NCBI RefSeq assembly: GCF_002886255.1
Contig: NZ_NJAU01000003.1
Location: forward strand, 62,001-126,000
Length of the DNA stretch: 64,000 nt
Source: Alteribacillus bidgolensis
Lineage (GTDB): Bacteria > Bacillota > Bacilli > Bacillales > Marinococcaceae
Direction: 5' to 3'
The notes below the pieces were generated by a model. The model saw only the letters and a program-made list of their open reading frames with translations, made no database searches and was not told the origin of the DNA. Positions 9,272 to 18,521 of this stretch are shown here, piece after piece (the stretch's first letter is position 1; the number at the start of each line of letters is the position of its first letter). Both the position numbers and the translations under genes were made by a program.

Positions 9272-9586
9272 TCAAAGTTTTTCTTTCAAGAATGCGGATA
9301 CATCTTGAATCGTTTTTTCATTTCTTCGGTAATAGGTCCATTTTCCGTGTCGTTCAGATTTCAACAGACCAGCCTTCTGCATCATAGATAAATATTGAGA
9401 TGTCGTTGATTGTGACAATTGTGCTTTCTTTTGAATAACACCTACGCATACACCGCCTTTCTCATCAATATTTTTTGGATTCTTGCTTGGAGGATTGTCA
9501 AAGTGTTTTTTTGGTTCTTTCAACCATCTCAATATCTCTAAGCGTGTTTCATTTGATAGGGCTTTAAAAATATCGATATGCTTCAT
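9272..9586 (-). CDS. ArsR-family winged-helix repressor
   Basis: A 104-residue winged-helix protein starting MKHIDIFKALSNETRLEILR, the classic ArsR N-terminus. The recognition helix region reads LSQSTTSQYLSMMQKAGLL. A Cys-containing segment, EKGGVCVGVIQKKA, has a single Cys, so a metal site of the ArsR Cys-pair type is unlikely and a redox or small-molecule signal is more plausible. It lies upstream of the quinone reductase gene on the same strand and probably represses itself and that gene through the ATCG-type operators at 9599 and 9229. Confidence 0.9.
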   Translation of the reverse strand: MKHIDIFKALSNETRLEILRWLKEPKKHFDNPPSKNPKNIDEKGGVCVGVIQKKAQLSQSTTSQYLSMMQKAGLLKSERHGKWTYYRRNEKTIQDVSAFLKEKL

Positions 9587-9598
9587 ACTTTTATGCTA

Positions 9599-9616
9599 AT
9601 CGACTTTTTCCGATAT
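9599..9616 (-). promoter_or_regulatory. Candidate autoregulatory operator of the ArsR gene
   Basis: ATCGACTTTTTCCGATAT: on the minus strand ATATCGGAAAAAGTCGAT, close to ATATCGGGAAATATCGAT at 9229-9254. It lies 13-30 bp upstream of the ArsR start. Confidence 0.5.
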
Positions 9617-9659
9617 GTCAATGTAAAGAATTTGACAGTTACTCCGTTAAATGCCCCCA

Positions 9660-9715
9660 ATTCACAAAGAAAGATGCAATTCTTCCTCTTAGAAAAGCGT
9701 CCTTTAATTGAATAA
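9660..9715 (+). repeat. Dispersed GCGCCC-type repeat, best-preserved copy
   Basis: Reads CACAAAGAAAGATGCAATTC, CTTAGAAAAGCGTCC and TTTAATTGAATAACA. It contains the self-complementary core AAGAAAGATGCAATTCTTC. It is related to the elements listed at 8456 and 6088. Confidence 0.55.
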
Positions 9716-9858
9716 CATTGCTGGCGTTATTAAGAAGTTATTATCAATAAACACACCTTAGGATCAAAAAGTACTGTTCTCTCTAAAGTACTTAGATTTT
9801 AATTTATATTTTACATACTTCATATGGAATACTTCCAATTATAGTTATCTTACAAAAC

Positions 9859-9896
9859 AAACTATCCCAATAAGGGTTACCCTATTGGGATAGTTT
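9859..9896 (-). terminator. Intrinsic terminator of the deacetylase pseudogene
   Basis: Perfect 14-bp stem AAACTATCCCAATA/TATTGGGATAGTTT, directly after the restored stop codon at 9897. T-runs flank it in both directions. Confidence 0.8.
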
Positions 9897-10867
9897 TTAT
9901 TCATACCTATTACCCAAGAGTGTTGGAACGGTAACAAACTCATAGCCCTGTGCTTGTAGTTCGTCAATGATTTGAGCAATGCCTTAACAGTTTCAAATTG
10001 TTCGGATGAATGGTAGTTATGTTGAAGCATTATAAATTCAGGGCTAGCATCTTGCTTCACTCTTGATACAATTTCTTCAGCAGACACTCCGCTCCAGTCC
10101 TTTGTATCGGCCGTCCACATATCGAACGGTAGCCTTGTTTATTAAGCATTTCTACCTGTCGATCTTCAATTTCTCCAAATGGCGGTCGGAATAAATCTGG
10201 TTTGACCCCTATAATTTTCTCAATTTCTGCGGTAGTCGACTGTATGTTTTCGTTAAATTGTTGGTCCGTAAGCTCAGGCAAATGCGGGTGTATCCCAAGT
10301 ATGGTTGCCTATAGCATGTCCCTCTCTGTAAATTTGTCTTAGTCGTTCTGGATATTCCTTGACCCTCTCTCCTACCACAAAAAAGGTAGCCTTCACACCT
10401 TTTCGCTTTAAGATTTCTAAAATTTGAGGGGTATAAGTATCTTCTGGACCGTCGTCAAAAGTAAGGGCAACTCTTTTCTTATTGGGATTCCCCATAAATA
10501 TCATTTCATTTTTTATAGGAACATTGATTATTTGTCCAGGATAAATCCAATCAGGATTTTTAATTGTTGGGGTAGATTCTAATAACTCAGGTATAGAGAC
10601 TCCGAGTTTAATAGAAATTTTATAAAGTGTATCCCCTTCACTAACTATGTACGAGTTAGGAATTTCTAAGTGTTGACCTGGTTCAAGTATAGTAGATACC
10701 AATTTGTTCTGGTTAACAATCTTATCTACTGATGTTCCATACTTGTCGGAAATTTTCGAAAGGGTATCCCCCGATTGAACCATGTGAGTCTCAGCCATTG
10801 CAGATCTATCAAACATAGGCAGACAAACTAAAATAAATGCAATTAAAATGGTCGCTATTTTAAGCAT
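9897..10867 (-). pseudogene. LysM-polysaccharide deacetylase (NodB fold), three frameshifts
   Basis: A secreted cell-wall enzyme. It has a signal peptide (ATILIAFILVCLPMFDRSAMA), two LysM domains (VQSGDTLSKISDKYGTSVDK and VSEGDTLYKISIKLGVSIPE), then a NodB deacetylase domain with TFDDGP and GNHTW. The frame shifts just after GNHTW (about 10,280), again near 10,110 (GYRS to MWTADTKDW) and again near 9970. The last shift restores a natural end (LQAQGYEFVTVPTLLGNRYE). Each break looks like a one-base indel. The NodB metal and catalytic motifs are spread over several frames, so it cannot be active. Confidence 0.88.
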
Positions 10868-11213
10868 GATTTCACCTCCTCTTGATTCTCACTCCAGTAG
10901 ACTAATTTCTTATCACTACTTAAATATATTCGAAAAGAAGCCTTGTTAAATGGGGTTTTTTTATTTCAACTAAACTTACCCTATTAAATGGATTTTTTCA
11001 AAATGTTGGCGAGAACCCAATAATGGAACATTAATTTAAATGGGACTGTCTCAAAATGGGCAGCCCCCTATTCTGAAACGATCAAAATTGTCAAGAAACT
11101 CTCTCCCAACAGAAATACTACATGTCATTAAGACCTAGTAAAAAGAGGCGCAAGATAGACAGCACCATATACACACCAAAAGCGCGTCTTGTTGTTCGTT
11201 TCACCTTTTTCCA

Positions 11214-12185
11214 TCAATTTCCATTTTGATAAAGACGATCTAAAACATTTCCGACATACTCATTCATACTAACTCCTACTTTTATAGCTTCTTTTTTTAG
11301 TTTTTCTTTTGTTGCTGTCTTTATATAGGCTTGGATGGTATCTGTTTCACTGTTTAAATAAATAGACTTTTCACGTTGAATAAAAGAACCTTGTATCATG
11401 TAATTGTTTATCATTTCTTCTATTTCTATATGGAGTTGTTCTGTCTCCTTTGAGATTGTCAAATCATAACTTCGTACTGAAAAGGTAATCGTAGAGGAAT
11501 TTTGTTTAACTACTACATTATGTAAACCAACTTGATTCATAATATAGTCCATAAAAATATAAAAAGAAGAATGAATATTATCAGTTGTTGGGAAGGAAAA
11601 GATCACAAACCCCGGCTTTCTCACTTTCTTACCCTCAAAAAGTTTCTTTCTCTCTCCTTCATATGACAGCTCTTTCGCTTCCTCTATAGAAAAGTATTCT
11701 CCATTAATGCTTTGAATCAAGGGTTCCTCTAGATTAACAACTCTTGCTGCTAGATCTCCATGTTGATTATATAAGGGTTGGAAAAGATAAAATCCCAGTT
11801 CTTCATCATATAACTTTTCTTGTTTTTTGCTTTGTACCTTCAATGCATAAGTCTTAAAATCCTCTTCTGATACAAAGTATCGCTCTAACCCTTTATACTT
11901 TTTCCTCTTGGCAGGCAACACACCATTTTTAATATGCCGGCTTACTGTATAAGCAGTAATTCCCAGCCGATCCGCTACATCTTTCGTAGATAGGCCAGGT
12001 TTTTCTTCTTGAGCATCTATTAATTTTAACGTTTCCTCTTCAGAAAAACGGTATTCTCCATCAATGGTCCATGTGCTTTTATTATAAGGAACGACTTTGC
12101 CATCTCGAATGTATTTGTATATGGTCGCTTCGGTGACATCTAACAACTCTGCTAAATCCTTTGAAACATAATATGATTTCTCCAT
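11214..12185 (-). CDS. Plasmid-type DNA-binding protein with two excisionase/MerR-like HTHs and a ribbon-helix-helix-like tail
   Basis: A 323-residue protein with an unusual architecture. Residues 4-55 form one excisionase-like HTH (YYVSKDLAELLDVTEATIYK...). Residues 63-112 form a second (LSTKDVADRLGITAYTVSRH). A middle alpha/beta region follows, and the end (KLKKEAIKVGVSMNEYVGNV) resembles a CopG/Arc ribbon-helix-helix segment. The function is not known to me. It is transcribed divergently from a tyrosine recombinase across a 377-bp very AT-rich gap. That suggests a regulator or accessory factor for recombination or partition. Confidence 0.7.
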   Translation of the reverse strand: MEKSYYVSKDLAELLDVTEATIYKYIRDGKVVPYNKSTWTIDGEYRFSEEETLKLIDAQEEKPGLSTKDVADRLGITAYTVSRHIKNGVLPAKRKKYKGLERYFVSEEDFKTYALKVQSKKQEKLYDEELGFYLFQPLYNQHGDLAARVVNLEEPLIQSINGEYFSIEEAKELSYEGERKKLFEGKKVRKPGFVIFSFPTTDNIHSSFYIFMDYIMNQVGLHNVVVKQNSSTITFSVRSYDLTISKETEQLHIEIEEMINNYMIQGSFIQREKSIYLNSETDTIQAYIKTATKEKLKKEAIKVGVSMNEYVGNVLDRLYQNGN

Positions 12186-12562
12186 TCCATATCTCTCCCC
12201 TTACCTATAAATGTGTCACTCCCAAACTGACTAAAAGCGCATTTAACTATTTACTTTAGTCCTTGTTTAATTATATTTTACCATGATGATATGTGGCCAG
12301 TAACAGATAATTTAAAAATAGATGAATAATAACAACACTATTATTATAGTTAATAAACACAACGACATGTAAAATAGTTGTATTTTTTATACAAAATATT
12401 TAATAATTAGATCTAATAAAATGTACATGAAAAATATAACCTTATTCTTGTATATTAGCAATAGTAAATCTAGCAAACATACGATAAAATAGTACGTATA
12501 ATATACATGAATGAAAATGAAATATTATATTACTTAATATAAAAGTGGGGGCATTTAATATT
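12186..12562. promoter_or_regulatory. AT-rich divergent promoter region of the HTH and recombinase genes
   Basis: Very AT-rich, with no reading frame. It must hold the promoters of the two divergent genes and may hold the recombinase target, but no clear inverted crossover site is visible by eye. Confidence 0.35.
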
Positions 12563-13714
12563 ATGAATTATTCTCGAATCCCTCTAGATCATGAACCATT
12601 ATATATCCATGATAGAAACATTATATTTTCTAATAAAAATAAAATACTTGCAGAGATGCTAGATTCTTCCTACCTAGCCATGGTGTACACTAAGATGGAA
12701 GAAAAGGAAGACGAGTTTCTTCCAGGACTATCATCGTTAACGGATTTGGAAATCATCTATTTTTTTGTTCACCAAGAAACCCATGATGATGAGGAAAAAA
12801 ACCGAAAAAAACAAACCAAAAAAGAATACTTTCGAGATTTACTCCAGTTTTATACGTTTATTCATGTTCAGCTGCAGCAAGATGAGGTATCTTCCTCTCT
12901 GTTCCCTTATATAAGGAAGAAACACATCAGGAGTTATCAAGAGTGGTTAAAAAATGGAGCATTCCAACATCGAAAACAGGGATATGCGATAGCGACTAGA
13001 GCTCGTAAAATTACAGTGGTGAAAAGTTTTCTGCAATTCCTGTATGAGGAAGAAGTAGTGGAGTTTCCATTACAGGTAGCTTTCAAGAAAAGTACCGTAC
13101 GAAGAAAAGATAAACCCAAACGGGAATTGACATATGAAGAGGTTAAATCATTGTTAGATTATTACAAAGACCATCCCATTAACTATGCACTTTTATTATT
13201 GTTAGCGACTACAGGTCTTCGCGTACAGGAATTAGCAAAGGCTAGCTGGAGAGATCTGTATTATGATCCTTCTATAGAAGGCGGGACTTATTTTTTAAAG
13301 GTGATTGGGAAGAATAATGTGGAGAGACATGCTGTTATACTTCAATCTACTTTGGAGAGCATTCAAAGGTTTCGCAAAAGAAGAGGGTTAAGTACAGAGA
13401 TAGACGTAAAATCAAATAGTCCTTTATTCACAACAAATAAAGGAAAAGCGTATGGTTATAAATATTTAAGTCAGTATGTCACGAGGATTATTCAGGATAC
13501 AGGGTTTTTATGGGTGAGAAATAAGGGGCCTATAACCCCCCATTTCTTCCGTCACTTTTTTGTGAACTATTCTGTTTTAACGTTAGGTCTTCCCATAGAA
13601 CAAGTACAGAAAACGGTCGGTCATCAATCAAAGACTACGACAGAGGGATATGTTGCAGAAACTATAAATAAAGGAATGAATGCGGGTTTGTACTGGAAAA
13701 AACAAATATTTTAA
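12563..13714 (+). CDS. Tyrosine recombinase/site-specific integrase
   Basis: A phage-integrase-family recombinase of about 383 residues. The N-terminal SAM-like core-binding domain spans roughly residues 75-170. The catalytic domain has Arg I in TGLRVQELAKAS, the Lys region at IGKNNVERH, HFFRHFFVNYSV (HxxR) and VGHQSKTTTEGYVA with the nucleophilic Tyr. All catalytic residues are present. ATG 12,563 is chosen over the in-frame GTG at 12,545 because AGTGGGGGC lies before it. The long N-terminal extension and the divergent HTH partner match recombinases on Bacillus plasmids, which resolve multimers or integrate elements. Confidence 0.9.
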   Translation: MNYSRIPLDHEPLYIHDRNIIFSNKNKILAEMLDSSYLAMVYTKMEEKEDEFLPGLSSLTDLEIIYFFVHQETHDDEEKNRKKQTKKEYFRDLLQFYTFIHVQLQQDEVSSSLFPYIRKKHIRSYQEWLKNGAFQHRKQGYAIATRARKITVVKSFLQFLYEEEVVEFPLQVAFKKSTVRRKDKPKRELTYEEVKSLLDYYKDHPINYALLLLLATTGLRVQELAKASWRDLYYDPSIEGGTYFLKVIGKNNVERHAVILQSTLESIQRFRKRRGLSTEIDVKSNSPLFTTNKGKAYGYKYLSQYVTRIIQDTGFLWVRNKGPITPHFFRHFFVNYSVLTLGLPIEQVQKTVGHQSKTTTEGYVAETINKGMNAGLYWKKQIF

Positions 13715-13814
13715 TGTTTTTTCTTAAAGGGGAACCTAAAAAATAAGAAAAAACAATTTAACAATCATTGCTTAAATATTTACGAATACTTCTTATTGTA
13801 GTATGATATGAATA

Positions 13815-13960
13815 AGAATAAGCCAATATAAAAATGCCAGCGCGCTGTCACGCACTGGCCAAAACAATAGCAACCGCATGAAGAACGGTTGGCTTAAGAT
13901 GGAGTAATCCCATCCTGCCTTCGCCAAAAACGCAAGGATGGGGTTACTTTTTTAGGTTTA
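13815..13960 (+). ncRNA. Candidate antisense RNA (RatA-like) of the holin-like toxin gene
   Basis: A plus-strand transcript is predicted from a TATGAT -10 box near 13,802-13,807 to the hairpin at 13,904-13,947, which ends in a T-run. It would overlap the 3' end of the toxin mRNA, the arrangement of txpA/ratA in B. subtilis. The -35 box is weak. The same block survives at 8292 and 14,407, which supports it as a functional unit. Confidence 0.5.
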
Positions 13961-14066
13961 TAATCATGATCACAACCATAATCAACGTCAGAAGCAGTGT
14001 TCCAAAACCTAGTATCACGTTTGCTACATCTGTTGTAATCACTTCGGCTTCACCCCCTTTCTCCAT
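13944..14066 (-). CDS. TxpA-like holin-like toxin of a type I toxin-antitoxin system
   Basis: A small membrane peptide. ATG 14,066 gives 40 residues. The more likely start is GTG 14,042, after AAGGGGGTG, giving 32 residues beginning ITTDVANVILGFGTLL. A single hydrophobic helix (VILGFGTLLLTLIMVVIMII) is followed by NLKK, as in the Hol-Tox/TxpA family of membrane-damaging toxins. The stop codon lies inside the shared hairpin, so the mRNA 3' end pairs with the antisense RNA from the other strand. It probably stabilises the replicon. Two decayed copies lie nearby. Confidence 0.75.
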   Translation of the reverse strand: MEKGGEAEVITTDVANVILGFGTLLLTLIMVVIMIINLKK

Positions 14067-14322
14067 TGCCTGAATGACAATGAGGAGGCTCAACCGCCCA
14101 TCTTGCATTTTTGCTATTGTTTGTCTATCATTCTAGCATACTTTTCCTTTTTTATTAATTATTTTCTTAATATGATTTTATAAGGGGATCACAAGGTCTA
14201 AAGAATTTTAAAAAGGTTTATGCTAAAACAATTATTAGTAAAAAATATAAACTGGCTCATAACATCACGCTTAATCACTGTATGTTAAAATATATTACTT
14301 TTTCATATTCAGCTAAGACAAA

Positions 14323-14342
14323 TTAATCAAACGTTTGAATAA
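14323..14342. promoter_or_regulatory. Palindromic operator-like site, copy 1
   Basis: TTAATCAAACGTTTGAATAA, a 20-bp palindrome with one mismatch, inside a longer block (TAAGACAAATTAATCAAACG) repeated at 30,871-30,900. TetR-type regulators bind sites of this form, but no TetR gene is in the window. Confidence 0.4.
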
Positions 14343-14406
14343 CTTTTTATGTAATTGGAAATTTTAAAATATTTTTTGTTATCTTTAGAGCGAACAGAAT
14401 AAAAAA

Positions 14407-14500
14407 GCCAGCGCGTTGCCATCCACTGACTAGAATACCCACGTGAAGAACGGTTGGTTTAATATGGATAAACCCATACTGCTTCGCCTGTTTACCCTTC
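14407..14500 (+). repeat. Second decayed copy of the toxin/antisense module
   Basis: Keeps GCCAGCGCGTTGCC and GTGAAGAACGGTTGGTTTAA of the module at 13,834-13,900. The hairpin and all toxin codons are gone. No product is expected. Confidence 0.55.
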
Positions 14501-14875
14501 TACAGAAAAACGGGCGAAAATCCCACCGATATGAGAAAAAAACAGTCTTTGATATTTTGGGTGTTGTCTATCAGTATACCATGTCACGAGATTATCAAGT
14601 TGCATAAAATTTTTAAAAATGCCTTCGTGAAAGCTTATTTGTCATGCCATTTTTTAACTTACACAACTGAAATAGAAAAAAATTTGTTCATGAACTCAAG
14701 TTCATATATTTTGTTGTCTTAACTTGATAGCAATGTGGCGGTACCCCAAAAAGCGATATAAAATCGAGGCAAAGAATAGTGAATTAAAACATAGACACGG
14801 ATATTAGATCGCCTCATCTTCGGGTCTTGAAGGCATGCATATACAAGGCGCGATGGCCATCTTCACTGTCAATTT
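14501..14875. other. Intergenic region without a supported gene
   Basis: A 63-codon plus-strand frame at 14,531 lacks a ribosome binding site and resembles nothing I know. No other signal is seen. Confidence 0.35.
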
Positions 14876-14933
14876 GGGTTATCGTATCATTTTTGAATTA
14901 CAAGTTAGTTGCGTTACTCTACAATCTGGCCCT
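14876..14933 (+). repeat. 58-bp dispersed repeat, copy B
   Basis: Partner of 6029-6086, with three differences in 58 bases. It is again followed by a decayed GCGC-type repeat (AAGCGCTTATCCTTGTTC). Confidence 0.75.
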
Positions 14934-15059
14934 AAAAAGGAAAATAAGCGCTTATCCTTGTTCCAGGAAAGCCGTCCGATAAAATGAAAGTGATGATGGT
15001 TTAAAGCTTGTAAGGTCTATACCCTTATCTTATGACAACGTTCAACAACTTTCATAAAA

Positions 15060-15102
15060 AGGGATGACCATAAGTCAGTTATCCTACTTATGGAACATCC
15101 CT
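15060..15102 (-). terminator. Intrinsic terminator of the CBS-domain gene
   Basis: Stem AGGGATG-CCATAAGT with ACTTATGG-CATCCCT, followed on the minus strand by TTTTTATG, 24 bp past the stop codon. Confidence 0.8.
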
Positions 15103-15125
15103 AATTTTCTTATATTTCTTATAAT

Positions 15126-15566
15126 TTAAGGAAGATGTTGACCTGGTTGAGATGGTGTAGAAATACTTGACAATGCTTGACCAGCTTCATTTTGATAAAT
15201 ATTTTGTGTAGCAAGGTCACCAATGGCTACCATCCCTACAACTTGATTGTTATTAACGACAGGTAAACGACGAATTTGGTTTTGCGCCATTAAATTTGCA
15301 GCTTCATGCACGTCCATGTTGTCATTACCAAAAACAAGATTTTGCGTCATACATTGTGAAACGGGTGTAGATGGAGCAACACCTTGTGCTGTAGAACGAA
15401 GTGTAATATCACGGTCAGTAATCATCCCTCTTAATTGACCATTCTCCACAACGGGAATTGATCCGACGTTGTATTGGGACATTAAAGCTGCGGCTTCTTG
15501 AACAGTTTGCTGTGGGGAAATTGTCGCTACGTTTTGTGTCATAATGTCCTTTAATGTTTGTGCCAA
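15126..15566 (-). CDS. CBS-domain protein (YhcV-like)
   Basis: A 146-residue protein made of one Bateman module: CBS1 (residues 7-60, DIMTQNVATISPQQTVQEAA) and CBS2 (residues 72-125, CMTQNLVFGNDNMDVHEAAN), followed by a Ser/Gln/Pro tail. Such free-standing pairs bind adenine nucleotides and act as energy sensors. The start is a TTG preceded by AAAGGAGAG at rather long spacing. It is a single gene with its own terminator. It lies with the metallophosphoesterase and universal stress genes in a stress-type cluster, but its partner protein is unknown. Confidence 0.9.
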   Translation of the reverse strand: MAQTLKDIMTQNVATISPQQTVQEAAALMSQYNVGSIPVVENGQLRGMITDRDITLRSTAQGVAPSTPVSQCMTQNLVFGNDNMDVHEAANLMAQNQIRRLPVVNNNQVVGMVAIGDLATQNIYQNEAGQALSSISTPSQPGQHLP

Positions 15567-15699
15567 AGTTTTTCACTCTCCTTTCCCTTTTAGTATGTAA
15601 ATAAACATTGTTTATATTCCCCTAATCATTGCTAGAAAGTGCGCCTACGGAACTCCCGTTTATCTCTAATCAGTTACAGTATTTTACATGATTGTTTTA

Positions 15700-16461
15700 T
15701 TAAAATCGTATATCACTATGAAATGTCTTTAAAATAAAATCTCGTGCAGGTACTTTCCATTTTTCATAAACGCTTAATAGCTTACTTTTATCATAAGGAA
15801 CCTCTTTTAACGTAGCATAAAGATTATTTTCATGATTATGAACAATCCCATATCGTGCAAACGCCTTATGATAGCATCCTAATGAGCCTGGATTAAGATA
15901 AATACAATCAGTTGATTCAAAAAGATGAACAGGATGATGATGACCGAAACAAACCAAATCTTTTCTATTTGCTTTGTCTTGATAATAAGATTCAATTTTT
16001 GTTAACGTAGGATGATAATCAACGGGCTCGTAGGGATTTAATACAATAGGTAAAGACTCTTTCTCAGGACGCATATGATAATGTTGAAAAAGAAGATGTT
16101 TCTCCCCCCAAACCGTTGTAACTTTTCTTGGTAACTCCGATAACCACGTTACAAAGGAAGGATCTAACCTATCGGCAATCCATTGATGATGCGGTTTCAC
16201 TTTTTCATTTCTTTTTGGATAAGGTTCCCCTTTAATTAAAGCAATAACCGATTCTTCATGATTTCCACTTAGAACAGTTACATCTGGTCTTGAAATTAAA
16301 CAATCTAGCACTTCATTGGTGAAAGGTCCGATACCAATCATGTCTCCTAAGCAATAGATGTGGGAGACACTCTTTTGCTTATCGATATCATCCAGAACCG
16401 CTTGTAAAGCGTATATATTCCCATGGATATCAGTAATAACTGCGATAGAATCGTTCATCAC
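15700..16461 (-). CDS. Calcineurin-like metallophosphoesterase
   Basis: A 253-residue enzyme with the metallophosphoesterase metal motifs in order: DIHGN (residues 11-15), GDMIG (39-43), GNHE (80-83) and the late histidine motif GHHHPVH. All metal ligands are present. Family members hydrolyse phosphodiesters or serine/threonine phosphates, and the substrate is not predictable. The start ATGATG follows GAGGAGG. It stands between the CBS protein and a universal stress protein on the same strand, with gaps of more than 100 bp, so separate promoters are likely. Confidence 0.9.
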   Translation of the reverse strand: MMNDSIAVITDIHGNIYALQAVLDDIDKQKSVSHIYCLGDMIGIGPFTNEVLDCLISRPDVTVLSGNHEESVIALIKGEPYPKRNEKVKPHHQWIADRLDPSFVTWLSELPRKVTTVWGEKHLLFQHYHMRPEKESLPIVLNPYEPVDYHPTLTKIESYYQDKANRKDLVCFGHHHPVHLFESTDCIYLNPGSLGCYHKAFARYGIVHNHENNLYATLKEVPYDKSKLLSVYEKWKVPARDFILKTFHSDIRF

Positions 16462-16637
16462 ATTCCTCCTCGCTGTAACCGTTGCTAGAAAGTTTATCCC
16501 ACCTAATATTTTTTAATTTTCTGAACTATGATTGCAATATATTATTTACTTCTAGTATTCTTTAAAATTACTTTCTTGTCTTACTCCGAGGAAACCCTCC
16601 ATTCTCGCGTTTTTACTTACATAATGGCAGGCTTTAA

Positions 16638-17051
16638 TTATTTAATAATCAACACAGCGCATTCGGCTCTTTTAGCTACTTTATGACTGACACTGCCTAG
16701 AACTAATTCTTGAAAACGATTAAGACCTCGACTGCCCAGTACTACAACATCAAACTGGTTTTCATTCGTATGTTTGACGACCGCTGGTCCAGGTTCCCCG
16801 TGCAAAAATTCAATCTTATAGTTTACTCCCTCGGCTTTTATTTTTTCTTCGGTGGGTCTAATTTTTTCTTTCCGTTTTTCGTGAGCGCCCGTGGTGTTCC
16901 AATTTTGCAGCACTTCTGATTTTGAGCTCTCTACCGCATAAACAACATGAATGACAGACTCAGAGTTACATTTTGCAACTTCAATCGCCTTCTCTGCAGC
17001 CCTGAGAGCGTGATCTGAACCGTCCGTAGCTAATAAAATCTTTTTAAACAT
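16638..17051 (-). CDS. Universal stress protein (UspA family)
   Basis: A 137-residue alpha/beta USP. It starts MFKKILLATDGSDHALRAAE and ends with the ATP-binding loop GSRGLNRFQELVLGSVSHKV (GxxG...GSVS), so it should bind ATP. It begins 15 bp after the broken SulP gene on the same strand, so both were one operon. The whole SulP-USP pair is repeated at 22,453-24,437. The two USPs are clearly paralogous (for example ATDGSDHALRAAEKA against ASDGSDHAYRAAQHA). It is probably a partner or regulator of the anion transporter. Confidence 0.92.
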   Translation of the reverse strand: MFKKILLATDGSDHALRAAEKAIEVAKCNSESVIHVVYAVESSKSEVLQNWNTTGAHEKRKEKIRPTEEKIKAEGVNYKIEFLHGEPGPAVVKHTNENQFDVVVLGSRGLNRFQELVLGSVSHKVAKRAECAVLIIK

Positions 17052-17065
17052 GTCGTTTTTCCCCC

Positions 17066-18521
17066 TTAATGGCTGTTTAATTTATGCCTTAACTTTTCTA
17101 CTAAAAGTGAACTTGCTTCATTAAGACCTGTAATCTCAACGTTTGTCCCGTTTTCTTTAAATTTTGCAATAATTTTTTCCATAGCTTCTACGGCAGAGTC
17201 ATCCCATATATGGGCATATGTTAAATTAATTTCAACTTCTTTTATATCTTCCTTAAAATTAAAACCGGCAATGGAATCAGTAACAGAAGCAAAAAACAAC
17301 TGGCCTTTGACGAAATATGTTCTTTTTCTTTTTTCTCATCGAGCTTACTGTCTATCCCTACTTTCGAAATTTTTGAGACAAAGAAGATGGCACTTAACAA
17401 AATTCCTGCAAACACACCTTTTGAAAGATCATGAGTGATAACAACCACAGCAACGGTTACGACCATAACAATAGCGTCGGTTCCTGGAACAATAAATAAG
17501 GTTCGTATAGAATTCCAATCAAAGGTGCTAATAAAACCATTATCATAACACCAGCTAAAGCTACCATTGGGATTTGCACGACAATGTTACCCAAAAGAAT
17601 AATTAAAAGGATAAGAACAACACCAGCTACAAGGGAAGATAACCTTCCTTTCCCTCCTGATTTTACATTTATGACCGATTGTCCAATCATCGCGCAACCT
17701 GCCATCCCTCCAAAGAAGCCTGTTATGATATTTGCTATCCCCTGTCCTCTACTTTCTTTATTCTTATTGCTATCGGTTTCGGTCATATCATCGACAATAG
17801 CTGCTGTAAGCAGGGACTCCAGAAGACCAACGACCGTTAGGGCAAGAGCATAAGGAAAAATAATGGCCATCGTCTCATATGAAAAAGGAACTTGCGGTAA
17901 CAGGAATACTGGTAATGTTTGCGTTAGTGTACCCATATCACCAACGGTAAAAACGTTGATACCAGAAAACATGACAAGGCCGGTCACAACGACAATTGCT
18001 ACAAGCGTGGATGGGATAGCCTTGGAAACATAAGGAAACAGGTAAATAATTGCAAGTGTAACAACAGCAAGAGCCAAAACGATCCAGCCTTGTCCAGTCA
18101 AATGGGGGATTTGTGATGTGAAAATTAGAATCGCTAATCCATTTACAAATCCTACCATGACAGAACGTGGAATAAATTTCATATAGCGAGCAAGTTTTAA
18201 AATCCCAAATATAATCTGTAAAATACCAGTCAGGATGGTTGCAGCTAACAAATATTCAAGCCCATGTTGTGCGACTAGATCAATCATTATTAAAGCCATT
18301 GCACCTGTTGCACCCGAAATCATACCCGACCTTCCTCCGACAAGAGAGAGAATTACAGGTATGAGGAAAGAAGCATATAAGCCGACCATCGGATCTACCC
18401 CTGCAATTATCGAAAAAGCAATGGCTTCAGGAATTAACGCAAGCGCGACAACAATACCGGCGAGAATATCGCCTTTTGCATTCGCTAGCCAGTCTGCTTT
18501 TAATGTATTCATATCGACCAT
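17066..18521 (-). pseudogene. SulP-family anion transporter with STAS domain, two frameshifts
   Basis: The N-terminal part (17,457-18,521) carries the SulP signature GIVVALALIPEAIAFSIIAG and most transmembrane segments. The frame shifts after VALAGVMIMV near 17,530, then again near 17,300 between the last membrane part and the STAS domain (17,066-17,299, EVEINLTYAHIWDDSAVEAM). Aligned by eye, the parts match the intact paralogue at 22,977 throughout. The substrate could be sulfate or bicarbonate. Loss may be tolerated because of the second copy. Confidence 0.88.

Noticed and set aside
11041..11066. GGGACTGTCTCAAAATGGGC resembles the terminal repeat of some IS1182-type elements
   Set aside because: No transposase fragment or partner end was seen within several kb, so it is too little to call a mobile element.
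14531..14722. 63-codon plus-strand frame after the toxin remnant
   Set aside because: No Shine-Dalgarno sequence, no known motif, and it sits in decayed DNA.
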